Origin: Caballeronia zhejiangensis
Lineage (GTDB): Bacteria > Pseudomonadota > Gammaproteobacteria > Burkholderiales > Burkholderiaceae
DNA: 64,000 bases
NCBI RefSeq assembly: GCF_000698575.1
Contig: NZ_JFHD01000007.1
Span: 1 to 64,000 of the forward strand
Reading direction: 5' to 3'
Below the pieces are notes generated by a model, which made no database searches, was not told the DNA's origin, and saw only the letters and a list, made by a program, of their open reading frames with translations. Position numbers and translations under genes: made by a program. This document shows, in pieces, positions 1 to 8,791 of this stretch (its first letter is position 1; every line of letters begins with the position of its first letter).

Positions 1-1656
1 CGACGCCTCGTCCGCGACCACCGGCAGGCGCTCCAGTTCATGCACGGCGAGACGCGTCGCGGCAAGGCGGCACGGCTCGCCCGGCAGCGCGAACGCCGGC
101 GCGCCGTGCTCCATGCGCTGCAAGGCATCGCCGATGCTGACGCCCGACTGCGCCACCGGCGACGCCCCGATCAACGTCCCGAGCGACGCCCGGTCCAGCA
201 TGCCGACGAGCACGCCTTCGCGCACCACCGGATACGCCCGATGCACCTGTTGCGGCCCGAAATGCTTCGCGAGCACGTCGGAAAGCGGCGTGGCGGCGTC
301 GATCGTCAGCACGTCGCGCGTCATGACTTCATCGACGTGATGGCGCTCCAGCGGATCCACGCCGTATTCGCGATAGATGTGATAACCGCGCCGCGCGATC
401 TTCTCGGTCATGATCGAGCGCTTCATGACGACGGTCGCGAAGCCGTGCGCGACGAGCGTCGCGGCGAGCAGCGGCAGGAGCGCGTTCGCATCGTGCGTGA
501 GGCCGAAGGCGAAGACGATCGCGGTGAGCGGCGCGCCCAGCGTCGCGCCGAGCGTCGCGGCCATGCACACGAGCGGCCAGAGCGCGGTGTCGTGGCCGGG
601 CAGGATCGCGCCGAGCGCGGTGCCGAGGCCCGCGCCGAGCATCAATAGCGGCGCGAGCACGCCGCCCGAGGTGCCCGAAGCCAGCGCGACGACCCAGATG
701 ATCGCCTTCACGGCGAGAATCGACAGCGCCACCTGAATCGCGATGTGCTGATGCAGCAGATCGCCGATCACGTCGTAGCCCACGCCGAGCGCGCGCGGCT
801 CGAGATATCCGCCGATACCGACGATCACCGCGCCGAGCGCCGGCCACCACATCCAGTGAATCGGCAGCTTGTGGAACAGGTCTTCGAGCTTGTAGAGCGC
901 AGCCGACAGCCCCGACGCCAGCGCGCCCGACAACAGCCCGGCCACGAGGCACGAAAGCAGCGAAATCATGTGCGGCGGCGGCGTTTGGAGCGGAAAGAGC
1001 GCGCCCGTACCGAACACCGCCGCGCGCGCGAAGCCCGCGACCGCGCAAGCGAGCGCGACCGGCAGAAAGCTGCGCGGCCGCCATTCGAACAGCAGCAGTT
1101 CGACCGCGAGCAGCACCGCCGCGACCGGCGTGCCGAACACGGCCGTCATGCCCGCCGCCGCGCCCGCGACCAGGAGCGTCTTGCGCTCCGCGGCGGTCAC
1201 GTCGATGCATTGCGCGATCAGCGAGCCGAGCGCGCCGCCCGTCATGATGATCGGGCCTTCCGCGCCGAACGGCCCGCCGCTGCCGATCACGATCCCCGAC
1301 GACAGCGGCTTCAGGATCGCCACCTTCGGCGACATGCGGCTCTTGCCGAACAGGATCGCCTCGATCGCCTCCGGAATGCCGTGTCCGCGAATCTTGTCCG
1401 AGCCGAAGCGCGCCATCATGCCGACGATCAGTCCGCCGATCACCGGAATGCCGATCACCCACGGCCCGAGCGTATTGAGCGCGGGCGAGTTGTCCTCGAG
1501 CGAAAGCGCGCCGAAGAAAAACAGGTTCGTGAACAGATGGATGAGCGCAAGGAGTACGACGGCCGCGAGCGTGGCGATGCCGCCGATGACGGCGGCGAGT
1601 CCGCATATCTTCAGCAGCCGGTCGTTGACCGAAAAGTCACGTTTGTGATGGTCCAT
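1..1656 (-). CDS. ClC-family chloride channel/antiporter with C-terminal CBS region (3' end beyond window)
   Basis: The reading frame is open from the ATG at 1656 to the left edge (552 codons seen), so the C-terminus is missing. The N-terminal half is strongly hydrophobic. It carries the ClC selectivity-filter signature GSGGPFGAEGP, about 120 residues from the start. The last visible residues (ATRLAVHELERLPVVAD) look like a CBS domain, so this is a ClC transporter with cytoplasmic CBS regulation. The family moves chloride, or exchanges chloride for protons, across the inner membrane. It starts 17 bases after the MarR gene and is probably the last gene of an HPP-MarR-ClC operon. Family assignment is firm; the ion and mechanism are not visible from sequence. 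Confidence 0.93.
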   Translation of the reverse strand, partial: MDHHKRDFSVNDRLLKICGLAAVIGGIATLAAVVLLALIHLFTNLFFFGALSLEDNSPALNTLGPWVIGIPVIGGLIVGMMARFGSDKIRGHGIPEAIEAILFGKSRMSPKVAILKPLSSGIVIGSGGPFGAEGPIIMTGGALGSLIAQCIDVTAAERKTLLVAGAAAGMTAVFGTPVAAVLLAVELLLFEWRPRSFLPVALACAVAGFARAAVFGTGALFPLQTPPPHMISLLSCLVAGLLSGALASGLSAALYKLEDLFHKLPIHWMWWPALGAVIVGIGGYLEPRALGVGYDVIGDLLHQHIAIQVALSILAVKAIIWVVALASGTSGGVLAPLLMLGAGLGTALGAILPGHDTALWPLVCMAATLGATLGAPLTAIVFAFGLTHDANALLPLLAATLVAHGFATVVMKRSIMTEKIARRGYHIYREYGVDPLERHHVDEVMTRDVLTIDAATPLSDVLAKHFGPQQVHRAYPVVREGVLVGMLDRASLGTLIGASPVAQSGVSIGDALQRMEHGAPAFALPGEPCRLAATRLAVHELERLPVVADEAS

Positions 1657-1673
1657 GAAGGCGCTCCAGGAAT

Positions 1674-2084
1674 TCAGAAATCGATCTGCGGCACGCGGAA
1701 CGCGCCATCGAGAGACTTGATCTCCGCGCGATGCAGCGCGGCGAGGCGCGTGAGCACTTCTTCGCCGCGCGCTTCGAGATGCACCCGCACCTGACGGCGA
1801 TCCTCTTCGCTCTGCGCGCGTCGCACGAGCCCGGCCGCCTCGCAGCGCGTGACGAGCGCCACCACGCCGTGATGATGCGATTGCAGCCGCTCCGCGAGTT
1901 CGCCGACCGTTGCCCATTCGCGCCCCGGATAGCCCTTGATGTGCAGGAGCAGCAGATATTGCAGCGGCGTGATGCCTTCGTTCTGCGCGGCCTGCTCGGA
2001 GAAGCGCTCGAAGCGCCGCATCTGATAGCGGAATTCGGACAGTTGCTCGAAGTCCGGCTTGTCGAGTTTGCGCGGAGTGTTCAT
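1674..2084 (-). CDS. MarR-family transcriptional regulator
   Basis: This 136-residue protein has the usual MarR length and a winged-helix core: TPLQYLLLLHIKGYP, then TVGELAERLQSHHHGVVALVTRCEAAGLVRR, then the wing SEEDRRQVRVHLEARG. MarR proteins are dimeric repressors that often answer to phenolics or oxidants. It lies between the HPP gene (19 bases upstream) and the ClC gene (17 bases downstream), all leftward, so it is likely co-transcribed and may repress its own operon. A palindrome upstream of the HPP gene (3347-3367) is a candidate operator. The ligand cannot be predicted. Confidence 0.92.
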   Translation of the reverse strand: MNTPRKLDKPDFEQLSEFRYQMRRFERFSEQAAQNEGITPLQYLLLLHIKGYPGREWATVGELAERLQSHHHGVVALVTRCEAAGLVRRAQSEEDRRQVRVHLEARGEEVLTRLAALHRAEIKSLDGAFRVPQIDF

Positions 2085-2103
2085 CGGATTTCAGTGGACG
2101 CGC

Positions 2104-3258
2104 TCAGGCGGTCTTGCGCTCGCCCGCGAACGATTGTCGATAGAGGCCGGAGATCAGATCGGCTTCGGTGATCATGCCCGCGAGCTGATCGTGCGCGCCG
2201 ACCACCGGAATGTGGTGATGCCCCAAGTGCGCGAACATCGGCACCAGATCGGCGATGGCGGTGCTCGTCTTCACGGTGCAGACGTCGGTTGTCATCAGCG
2301 AGGCGACGAGCGGCGGCGTCGTCGACGGGCCGCGCATCAGCCGCTCGATCGCCTGCTGCGCGCGTTGCCCGATGCCGTCGCGGCGCACCGGCGCCAGGTC
2401 CGCGCGCGTGACGATGCCGCACACGCGGCGCGTCGCGTCGATTACCGGCAGCGCCTTCACCTGATGCCTGTCGATGAGCGCGAGCGCCGCCTGCGCGCTC
2501 GTCTCGGGCGTCACGGAGACGATCGCGCGCGACATGATGTCGGCGCACGTGAACTCCGTGAACCGGCGCGCGTAGGCCTGCAACTGCGCTTCGCGAAGCA
2601 GCGCTTCGAGATCGTCCGGATCGACGTCGAGCAATTCGCTGCGGCGCGACAGCACGGCCTGCAGGTCGGCGCGCGTGAACGAGTCGGCGCCGGGCGGCGC
2701 GACCGCGGGTTTCGGCGCGGCGTGGCCGTGCGGATAGCGATGCCCGGTGAGCGCGTGAAATGCGATCGCCGACACGAGCAGCGCCGCCGACTGGATCGCC
2801 ACCGGCGCGAACACGAAGCCATAGCCGAGCGCGTGAATCGACGGCCCGCCGAGCACGGCGGTCAGCGCGACCGCGCCCGAAGGCGGATGCACGCAGCGCA
2901 GCGCGAACATCGCGCAGATCGCGAGACAGATGGCGAGCGCGGCAGCGTCGACGGGATCGTGAACGAACATCGCGCAGCTGACGCCGACCGTCGCCGACAC
3001 GATGTTCCCGCCGATGATCGACCACGGCTGCGCGAGCGGACTCGCGGGCACGGCGAAGAGCAGCACGGCGGACGCGCCCATCGGCGCGATGAGATACGGA
3101 ATCGCGGATGCATCGCCGATCAGCAGATGCGCCAGCCCGCCCGTCAGCGCAATGCCGATCAGCGCGCCGAGCCCCGCGCGCAATCGCTCGGTCCAGCGCA
3201 GCGTGACCGGAGCGGGAAGAAAGCCTTGGAGCCAGCGAAGCAATGCGATACGCGTCAC
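2104..3258 (-). CDS. HPP-family membrane protein with tandem CBS domains
   Basis: This 384-residue protein begins at a GTG (3258). About 185 N-terminal residues form several hydrophobic segments with the family signature, including PLAQPW and CVHPPSGAVALTAVLGG, which contains the HPP motif. The C-terminal ~150 residues form two CBS units (CADIMSRAIVSVTPETSAQAAL and SLMTTDVCTVKTSTAIADL). HPP proteins are integral membrane proteins; some are linked to nitrite transport, but the substrate here is unknown. First gene of the leftward HPP-MarR-ClC unit. The shared presence of CBS domains in HPP and ClC suggests both respond to adenine nucleotides; that is inference. Confidence 0.9.
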   Translation of the reverse strand: MTRIALLRWLQGFLPAPVTLRWTERLRAGLGALIGIALTGGLAHLLIGDASAIPYLIAPMGASAVLLFAVPASPLAQPWSIIGGNIVSATVGVSCAMFVHDPVDAAALAICLAICAMFALRCVHPPSGAVALTAVLGGPSIHALGYGFVFAPVAIQSAALLVSAIAFHALTGHRYPHGHAAPKPAVAPPGADSFTRADLQAVLSRRSELLDVDPDDLEALLREAQLQAYARRFTEFTCADIMSRAIVSVTPETSAQAALALIDRHQVKALPVIDATRRVCGIVTRADLAPVRRDGIGQRAQQAIERLMRGPSTTPPLVASLMTTDVCTVKTSTAIADLVPMFAHLGHHHIPVVGAHDQLAGMITEADLISGLYRQSFAGERKTA

Positions 3259-3346
3259 TTTTCAGCGTTCCGGGAAGAGTCAGTGGAAGGTCACACTGGC
3301 TGGCCGGATCGAGGGCGCGAAAAGCAAGCGTGCGACAATCGTAAAA

Positions 3347-3367
3347 TTGTATCGCAATATGATACAA
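3347..3367. promoter_or_regulatory. Candidate MarR-type operator upstream of the HPP-MarR-ClC operon
   Basis: A perfect inverted repeat TTGTATC-N7-GATACAA sits in an AT-rich patch 90 bases upstream of the HPP start. An outer GCGACA (3332-3337) and TGTCGC (3370-3375) extend the symmetry. Size and AT-rich palindromic form fit MarR operators. It could also serve the rightward DUF3857 gene that starts at 3491. Confidence 0.4.
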
Positions 3368-3490
3368 AATGTCGCGCGCTTCGATTCGTCCCAGGATTCG
3401 TCGCACTTTTGATCCGGTTGAACGGGCGTGCGCGGCCGCCATGTCCTCCTGTACGATGAGTTTTCCCTTGCGCGGCGCGGACACTTCGAC

Positions 3491-5362
3491 ATGGCACGTC
3501 GCAACATTTCCCGGATGGCGTGCTACATCGCGTTCGCGTGCGCGTGGCCGTGCGCGGCGGTCGCGGCGGACGAAGACCCGTCGACGATCGTCAGCGACGT
3601 TCATGAGTTCGTCGTCGCGAGCGACGGCTCGCTCACCGAAGACGACATCACCGTGCTGCGCGCGAACACGTCGGCGGGCGTCGACGAAATCGCGCAGCGC
3701 TACGTCTGGTATGACAAGAGCGTGTCGAAGGTGGAGATCGTCGAGGCCTATTCGATCGATGCGAGCGGCGCGCGCCACGACGTCTCGCCGGATCAGATCC
3801 GCGACGTTCAGGAGCCGCGCTCGGCGGGCGCGCCGACGTTTCAGGACGCGAAACTGCGCGCGGTGATCTTTCCGGCGATGGGCATCCGCTCGACCGTGCA
3901 TCTGCGTTTTCGCAAGAGCCAGGCGGCGGCGGTCATTCCCGGGCAATTCAACTATTACGTCGATCCGGGGCAGCGGCCCGTCGTGCAGCAGACGCTCGTC
4001 TTCGATCTGCCCGCCGACAAGCCGCTTTATGCCGATGCGCGCGGCTATGTCGCCGAGCCGCCCGTCACGGCGAACGGGCGCACGCGTTACGCGTTCACGT
4101 ACCGGCACGATCGTTTCGCGCGCATCGAAAGCGGCTCCGTGGGCTATGCGCAATACGGCGATCGGCTGATGGTCACGACCTTTCCCGATTACGCGAGCTT
4201 CGCGAAGGCCTACCGCGACGCCGCCGCCGATCCGGGCGCGACCGATCCCGCAATCCGCGCGCTCGCGCAATCGCTCACGCAAAACGCCGCCGACGACCGC
4301 GCCAAAGCCAAAACGCTCTACGACTGGGTGCGTCACCATATCCGCTACGTCGCGATGTTCATCGGGCAGAGTCCGGCCGTGCCGCATCGCGTGACGGACG
4401 TGCTCGCGAATCGCTACGGCGATTGCAAGGATCACGTCGCGCTCTACGGCGCGCTGCTCGATGCCGTCGGCATTCGCAACGAGCCCGCGCTCATCGGGCT
4501 CGGTTCGGTCTATACGCTGCCGTCGGTGCCCGGTTACGGATCGGGCGCGATCAACCACATCGTCACCTGGCTGCCGGATCTGAACGTGTTCGCGGACAGC
4601 ACGGCGGCGAGCGTCGAATTCGGCTTTCTGCCGCTCGCCGACATGGACCGGCCCGCGCTGCTCGTGAATACCGGCGCGCTGGCCCGCACGCCCGCGACGC
4701 AGCCGCTCGCGCGCACGGCACGGCTGCAGATCGAGGTCGCGGACAAGGGCGAGGCGAATTTCGCCTACTGGGTCGAGGACGCGGGATGGAGCGCGGAAAT
4801 CGAGCGGATCAACCTGCGTCTCGCGAATGCGCAACGGCGCGACCAGATCGCGGCGGACCGGCTCCGTTACACGAATCTGCGCGGCGCGGGGGCGTTGACG
4901 ACGAGCGACGTCGATGCAACCGGCGGCCCGTTCGCGACGACGCTGCGCGGCACGCTCGACGACATCGTCTGGCCGACGGGCACGACGGCATTGCCCGCGC
5001 TGTCGAGCCTGTCGGGCGGCATCGCGACGGCGGTGCGCAACTGGCTCGCCGAGCGCACGCGCACGCAGCCGTATCTGTGCATCGGCGGCACGTTCGACGA
5101 AACCGCGCAGATCACGCTGCCGAAGACGACGCACGTCGCCGAAGTGCCCGACGATCTCGATCTGACAAGCGATGTTTTTCGTTATCGCGCGCGCTATGTG
5201 TTCGATCCGTCGACCAACGTGATCCAGATATCGCGCACGCTCGACGCCCGCTTCGGCAGGCAAGTCTGCACGCCCGACGATTTTCGGGCGGCGCTGCCGC
5301 TGCTCAAGAAAATCGAGCGGGACACGCAGGCGCAGATCATCCTGAAAGCGCTGGGCGGATGA
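3491..5362 (+). CDS. Exported DUF3857 / transglutaminase-like domain protein
   Basis: A start at 3491 gives a clean signal peptide (MARRNISRMACYIAFACAW...AVAA) and a 623-residue protein; an in-frame upstream start at 3428 would bury it. Residues ~30-230 match the DUF3857 type of beta-rich domain. Residues ~270-390 form a transglutaminase-like core: Cys312 in YGDCKDHVALYGALL, His356 in AINHIVTW and Asp369 in VFADST make a plausible Cys-His-Asp triad. The rest is a DUF3858-like C-terminal region. Proteins of this build are usually periplasmic with unknown substrate. It ends 3 bases from the convergent caspase/FGE gene. Confidence 0.88.
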   Translation: MARRNISRMACYIAFACAWPCAAVAADEDPSTIVSDVHEFVVASDGSLTEDDITVLRANTSAGVDEIAQRYVWYDKSVSKVEIVEAYSIDASGARHDVSPDQIRDVQEPRSAGAPTFQDAKLRAVIFPAMGIRSTVHLRFRKSQAAAVIPGQFNYYVDPGQRPVVQQTLVFDLPADKPLYADARGYVAEPPVTANGRTRYAFTYRHDRFARIESGSVGYAQYGDRLMVTTFPDYASFAKAYRDAAADPGATDPAIRALAQSLTQNAADDRAKAKTLYDWVRHHIRYVAMFIGQSPAVPHRVTDVLANRYGDCKDHVALYGALLDAVGIRNEPALIGLGSVYTLPSVPGYGSGAINHIVTWLPDLNVFADSTAASVEFGFLPLADMDRPALLVNTGALARTPATQPLARTARLQIEVADKGEANFAYWVEDAGWSAEIERINLRLANAQRRDQIAADRLRYTNLRGAGALTTSDVDATGGPFATTLRGTLDDIVWPTGTTALPALSSLSGGIATAVRNWLAERTRTQPYLCIGGTFDETAQITLPKTTHVAEVPDDLDLTSDVFRYRARYVFDPSTNVIQISRTLDARFGRQVCTPDDFRAALPLLKKIERDTQAQIILKALGG

Positions 5363-5365
5363 ACC

Positions 5366-7297
5366 TCACTCCATGTCCCGCGCGACGCGAAAGCCGTTCT
5401 GCGATTGCCGCACGCTCGAGCTGTACTTGAAGCGCGTCGCCGACTGCATGTAGGCCGCGCCTTCGCGCCACGAGCCGCCGCGAATCACGCGCACGCTGCA
5501 CGACGGATCGTCCCAGGCGCGGCCATCGGCGGGCGCGTTCTTGTAGGAACTGTGCCAGCAGTCGGCGACCCATTCCCAGACGCTGCCGTTCATGTCGTAG
5601 AGGCCGTACGGGTTCGCGGCGAACGATCCGACCGGCGTCGGCGCTTCGGGCTTGTACGGATCGCCGCAATCCTTGCAGTCGGCGGTGCCTTTTTTCATCT
5701 GATCGCCCCACCAGTACGTCGATTGCGTGCCGCCGCGCGCGGCGTATTCCCATTCCGCTTCCGTCGGCAAGCGATACGGCTTGCCGCCCACCTTGCTCAG
5801 CCATTTGACGTAGACCTGCGCGTCGTCCCAGCTCACGTTGCGCATCGGCGCGTTGCCGGGCGGCGTCGATTCGCCTTCGGGCGCGACGCGCGTGCATGCG
5901 CCCGCATCGGCGCAGGCGTTCCATTGCTCGACGGTGACTTCGTATTTGCCGATGGCGAACGCACGCCCGACCGACACGCGATGCGGCGGCTTCTCGGCGG
6001 GATCGTCGTTGTTGCTGCCCATCGTGAAGCTGCCCGCGGCGATCGGGATCAGCACAGGGCACGCCGGGCAATCCTTGATCTCGCCGCCGCTCGCCGTCTT
6101 GGCGGCCGGTTTGGTGGTCACGGCGGCGGGCGGCGCGGCAGGCGCTGCCGCCGTGCTCGGGCGCGGTTTTTCAGGCGCGGCAGCGGTAGCCGGCGCGGAC
6201 GGCGCGGGCGTCGGCTTCGGCGCGGGTGCGGGTGCGGCCGGTGCGGCGGTCGCGGCAGGTGGCGCGGAAGCGGCGGGCTTTGCATTTCCGGCTGCGCGCA
6301 AACGCTCGATGCGCGCCTTCGCGAGCGCCGCGAATCGGCCGTTCGGATAAGCCTTCAAATAGGCTTCGTAATCGCTCGGATAGGTGCTGTCCTTGATCGA
6401 ATCCCAGAACGTCAGTTCGTACTGCTCGTTGCTGTCTTTCGGCAGAATGCCGCGCGTGCGGACGATGCTGGCGGATTCGGCAGGCACGATGGCGGTCGCG
6501 TCCGCTATACGCATGTTCGACGTCGTATCGGCGATGGCGAAGCCGTCATCGAGCGTGGACGCGATCCACGGCCGCTGCGCGCCATGCGATGCCCGCGCGA
6601 CATCCGATGCCGCCGCAGCGAACGCCGCCGGCGTCACCGATGACCGCGCGCCCAACGCGTGCAGCAACGCCGCGGTATAGCGCCCGTTGCGCGCGTCTTC
6701 GGATGCGGCATCGCCCGTCGCAGCCGCATACGCGACGAGCGTGCGCGGCGGCAGCGTCCACGTCCGCGCGCGCGTTGTCTCGAAGGGATCGGTGAGACAC
6801 ATGTCGAGCACGACGATGTTCGCCGCGTCCGGCCGCGCCCGCGTGATGCGCTCGACGATGTCCCGCGCGGAAATCGCATCGCGCACGAGCGTCGCGGGGC
6901 GTTGCTCGCGCGCGTCGAGCGGCACGAGCAACGCATCGCCGCCCGCCTGCAATCCGTGGCCGGCGAAATAGACGAGCGCCGTATCGTCGGGGCCGAGGCG
7001 CGCGGCGAACGCATCGAGTGCCTGGCGCATCGCGGCTTCGTCGAGATTCGTGCGGCGCGTGACGTCGAAACCGAGCGCGCTCAGCGCGATGCTCATGTCG
7101 TCGGCATCGCGCGATGCGCTCGCGAGCGGCTGATCGAGATAGTCGGCATTGCCGATCACGAGCGCGAGATGACGGGGCGCGTGTGCGATCGTCGAGATCG
7201 GGGAAGAGGGCGGCGCTGTGACCGATGCCGCGTTCGCTGATACGAGCGTCTGGCCGATCGTCAGGACAACGCTCGCGATAAGAAGAGTTCGCCACAT
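5366..7297 (-). CDS. Caspase-fold (peptidase C14) / formylglycine-generating-enzyme (SUMF1-like) fusion protein
   Basis: The start at 7297 gives a signal peptide (MWRTLLIASVVLTIGQTLVSANA) and 643 residues; a longer in-frame extension to 7393 lacks this. Residues 42-175 are a caspase fold: RHLALVIGNADY, His114 in YFAGHG, Cys167 in VVLDMCLTDPF. Residues ~295-333 form a short helical module (FWDSIKDSTYPSDYEAYLKAYP). A Pro/Ala-rich linker (340-400) follows. Residues ~410-643 are an FGE-sulfatase (SUMF1-like) domain: GSFTMGSNNDD, RLPTEAEWEYAARGG, NGSVWEWVADCW, VIRGGSW, NGFRVARD. FGE-like domains can be true oxidases or merely binding modules; the function here is unknown. The seven bases around the caspase Cys differ from the common DACR form but keep Cys. 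Confidence 0.88.
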   Translation of the reverse strand: MWRTLLIASVVLTIGQTLVSANAASVTAPPSSPISTIAHAPRHLALVIGNADYLDQPLASASRDADDMSIALSALGFDVTRRTNLDEAAMRQALDAFAARLGPDDTALVYFAGHGLQAGGDALLVPLDAREQRPATLVRDAISARDIVERITRARPDAANIVVLDMCLTDPFETTRARTWTLPPRTLVAYAAATGDAASEDARNGRYTAALLHALGARSSVTPAAFAAAASDVARASHGAQRPWIASTLDDGFAIADTTSNMRIADATAIVPAESASIVRTRGILPKDSNEQYELTFWDSIKDSTYPSDYEAYLKAYPNGRFAALAKARIERLRAAGNAKPAASAPPAATAAPAAPAPAPKPTPAPSAPATAAAPEKPRPSTAAAPAAPPAAVTTKPAAKTASGGEIKDCPACPVLIPIAAGSFTMGSNNDDPAEKPPHRVSVGRAFAIGKYEVTVEQWNACADAGACTRVAPEGESTPPGNAPMRNVSWDDAQVYVKWLSKVGGKPYRLPTEAEWEYAARGGTQSTYWWGDQMKKGTADCKDCGDPYKPEAPTPVGSFAANPYGLYDMNGSVWEWVADCWHSSYKNAPADGRAWDDPSCSVRVIRGGSWREGAAYMQSATRFKYSSSVRQSQNGFRVARDME

Positions 7298-7435
7298 GTT
7301 CACACCCTGTCCGTCCGGCTTTGAGTGGAGGGCATCGCACTGCATTCGCGTGCGATGCCAACGCTTCGGGTACGGCATCAACAACGATAGCACGCGCTCA
7401 GACGCCGCTTAATCCCCTGAAAGGAGGTATCCGTC

Positions 7436-7462
7436 ATGAGGTTAATCAGGCCCCCCGCGTGA
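7436..7462 (+). CDS. Candidate 8-codon leader ORF behind a near-perfect ribosome-binding site
   Basis: AAAGGAGGT (7420-7428) is close to perfectly complementary to the 16S 3' end. Seven bases later comes ATG and the ORF MRLIRPPA-stop, followed at once by a T-rich tract (7468-7474). The surrounding 318 bases between the caspase/FGE gene (leftward) and the first DUF4399 gene hold no other gene. Consecutive prolines before the stop could stall ribosomes. This may be a regulatory leader peptide for the DUF4399 genes, or a fortuitous match. Confidence 0.3.
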   Translation: MRLIRPPA

Positions 7463-7615
7463 CCGTATCTTTTTTAAACGTTACGTCCTAATCTAAAAAC
7501 CAGCGACGCAGCATCAGGTAATCCGCATCGCGCTCGAGCACGAGCGTTCGTCCGTGCCCGGAGCGATTTCCCTGGCCCATCCGCGAGGCCTTTCAACGAG
7601 AGAGGCGTGCATAAC

Positions 7616-8053
7616 ATGCTGAGAAGAACCGTGCTTGGCGCGCTGGCTTCCCTGGCCGCATTGGCCGCCGATTCGTCGTTTTCCGCCGCGCGTGCCCGCA
7701 CGCCCGCGCCGCCGAACGCCGAGGCGTACATCATCTGGCCGCCGGACGGGGCCGTGATCACGGGCGGCAAGCTATGGGTGCGCATGGGCTTGCGCAACAT
7801 GGGCGTATGTCCGAAGGGCGTCGATCTGCCGAACGTGGGGCATCACCATCTGCTCGTCGATACCGATCTGCCGCCGCTCGATCAGGAGATCCCGTCCGAT
7901 CGCAATCACCTGCATTACGGCGCGGGCGAAACCGATGCTCGCCTCGAATTGCCGCCGGGCAAGCACACCTTGCAGTTGCTGATGGGCGACTACAACCACG
8001 TTCCGCACGACCCGCCGGTGTATTCGAAGAAGATCACGATCATCGTGAAATGA
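7616..8053 (+). CDS. DUF4399-domain secreted protein, copy 1
   Basis: The ATG at 7616 lies 9 bases after GAGAGAGG; a GTG at 7607 in frame has no room for a binding site. It encodes 145 residues with an N-terminal export signal ending around ARA. The body has the DUF4399 pattern: NAEAYIIWPPDGAVI, NVGHHHLLVDTDLPPLDQEIP, HYGAGETDARLELPPGKHTLQLLMGD. Conserved His pairs (GHHHL, NHLHYG) suggest metal or polar ligand binding, but no reaction is known. It is followed 27 bases later by a close paralogue on the same strand. Confidence 0.9.
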   Translation: MLRRTVLGALASLAALAADSSFSAARARTPAPPNAEAYIIWPPDGAVITGGKLWVRMGLRNMGVCPKGVDLPNVGHHHLLVDTDLPPLDQEIPSDRNHLHYGAGETDARLELPPGKHTLQLLMGDYNHVPHDPPVYSKKITIIVK

Positions 8054-8080
8054 GCTGTGCACTTGCCGAGGGCACATGAC

Positions 8081-8539
8081 ATGAACAAACGATCCGCTGA
8101 TGCGCTCGCGCTGCCGCGTTCGCTCCTCGTCGCCGCCACGCTCGCGACGGCGTTCGCCGCGCCTCATGCACTCGCCGGGACGACGCCCGCGCCGGCCAAC
8201 GCGTATGCGTACATCGGCTTTCCGAACGATGGCCAGACCGTGCCCGCGGGCAAGCCGTTCCGCGTCTGGTTCGGGCTGCGTTTCATGGGCGTCGCGCCGC
8301 GCGGCGTGAAGTTTCCGAACACGGGGCATCATCATTTGCTGATCGATGTGGACCTGCCGCCGATGGATCAGGAGATTCCATCGGATCGCAATCATCTGCA
8401 CTACGGCGCCGGCGAGACCGAAACGATGATCGAACTGCCGCCGGGCAAGCACACGCTTCAGCTTTTGATGGGCGATGACAAGCACATACCGCATAACCCG
8501 CCCGTCTATTCCCGAAAGATCACGATCTACGTCAAGTAA
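8081..8539 (+). CDS. DUF4399-domain secreted protein, copy 2
   Basis: This 152-residue paralogue of the preceding gene shares long runs such as DQEIPSDRNHLHYGAGET and LPPGKHTLQLLMGD. It differs mostly in the signal peptide (MNKRSADALALPRS...APHALA) and in the first third. The start at 8081 gives the cleanest signal peptide. Same strand, 27-base gap, so very likely an operon and a tandem duplication. Function unknown; export to the periplasm or outside is inferred from the signal. Confidence 0.9.
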   Translation: MNKRSADALALPRSLLVAATLATAFAAPHALAGTTPAPANAYAYIGFPNDGQTVPAGKPFRVWFGLRFMGVAPRGVKFPNTGHHHLLIDVDLPPMDQEIPSDRNHLHYGAGETETMIELPPGKHTLQLLMGDDKHIPHNPPVYSRKITIYVK

Positions 8540-8651
8540 GTCCGGGCGCCGCGTGATGCATCGAGCGGCGCCTTTCCCGATTGCTTTCATCCAACTCGTA
8601 TCCGCGTGCGTATCGCGGAGGGGATCGTTCGTCCCCTGCAAATCGCACGGG

Positions 8652-8666
8652 TGTTGCCGGGCAACA
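8652..8666. promoter_or_regulatory. Perfect palindrome, candidate activator site upstream of peptide 1
   Basis: TGTTGCC-G-GGCAACA is a perfect 7+1+7 inverted repeat, 125 bases upstream of the strong -24/-12 promoter at 8792. Sigma-54 activators usually bind paired half-sites 80-200 bases upstream. The TGTTG/CAACA core resembles the half-sites found between the other two sigma-54 promoters of this cluster. The 340-base gap 8540-8880 holds no supported gene. Confidence 0.4.
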
Positions 8667-8791
8667 GACAGTGAAGATCGGAAGTGTCGGGCGGGCAGCA
8701 TCATCGGCTTAGAAGGACAGATGCAGCGTAAATCGGCGCAGCCCATATGCAGCGCGGCGCGCAGAGAAAAACGCATGACGCATGACGCGAT

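Noticed and set aside
329..1606. Long leftward frame inside the ClC gene
   Set aside because: The frame at 1-1656 carries the ClC motifs; this one is Arg-rich and featureless.
2081..5263. Very long leftward frame (1060 codons) opposite the HPP and DUF3857 genes
   Set aside because: It is an Arg/His-rich shadow of real genes on other frames, a common effect in GC-rich DNA; no domain is recognisable.
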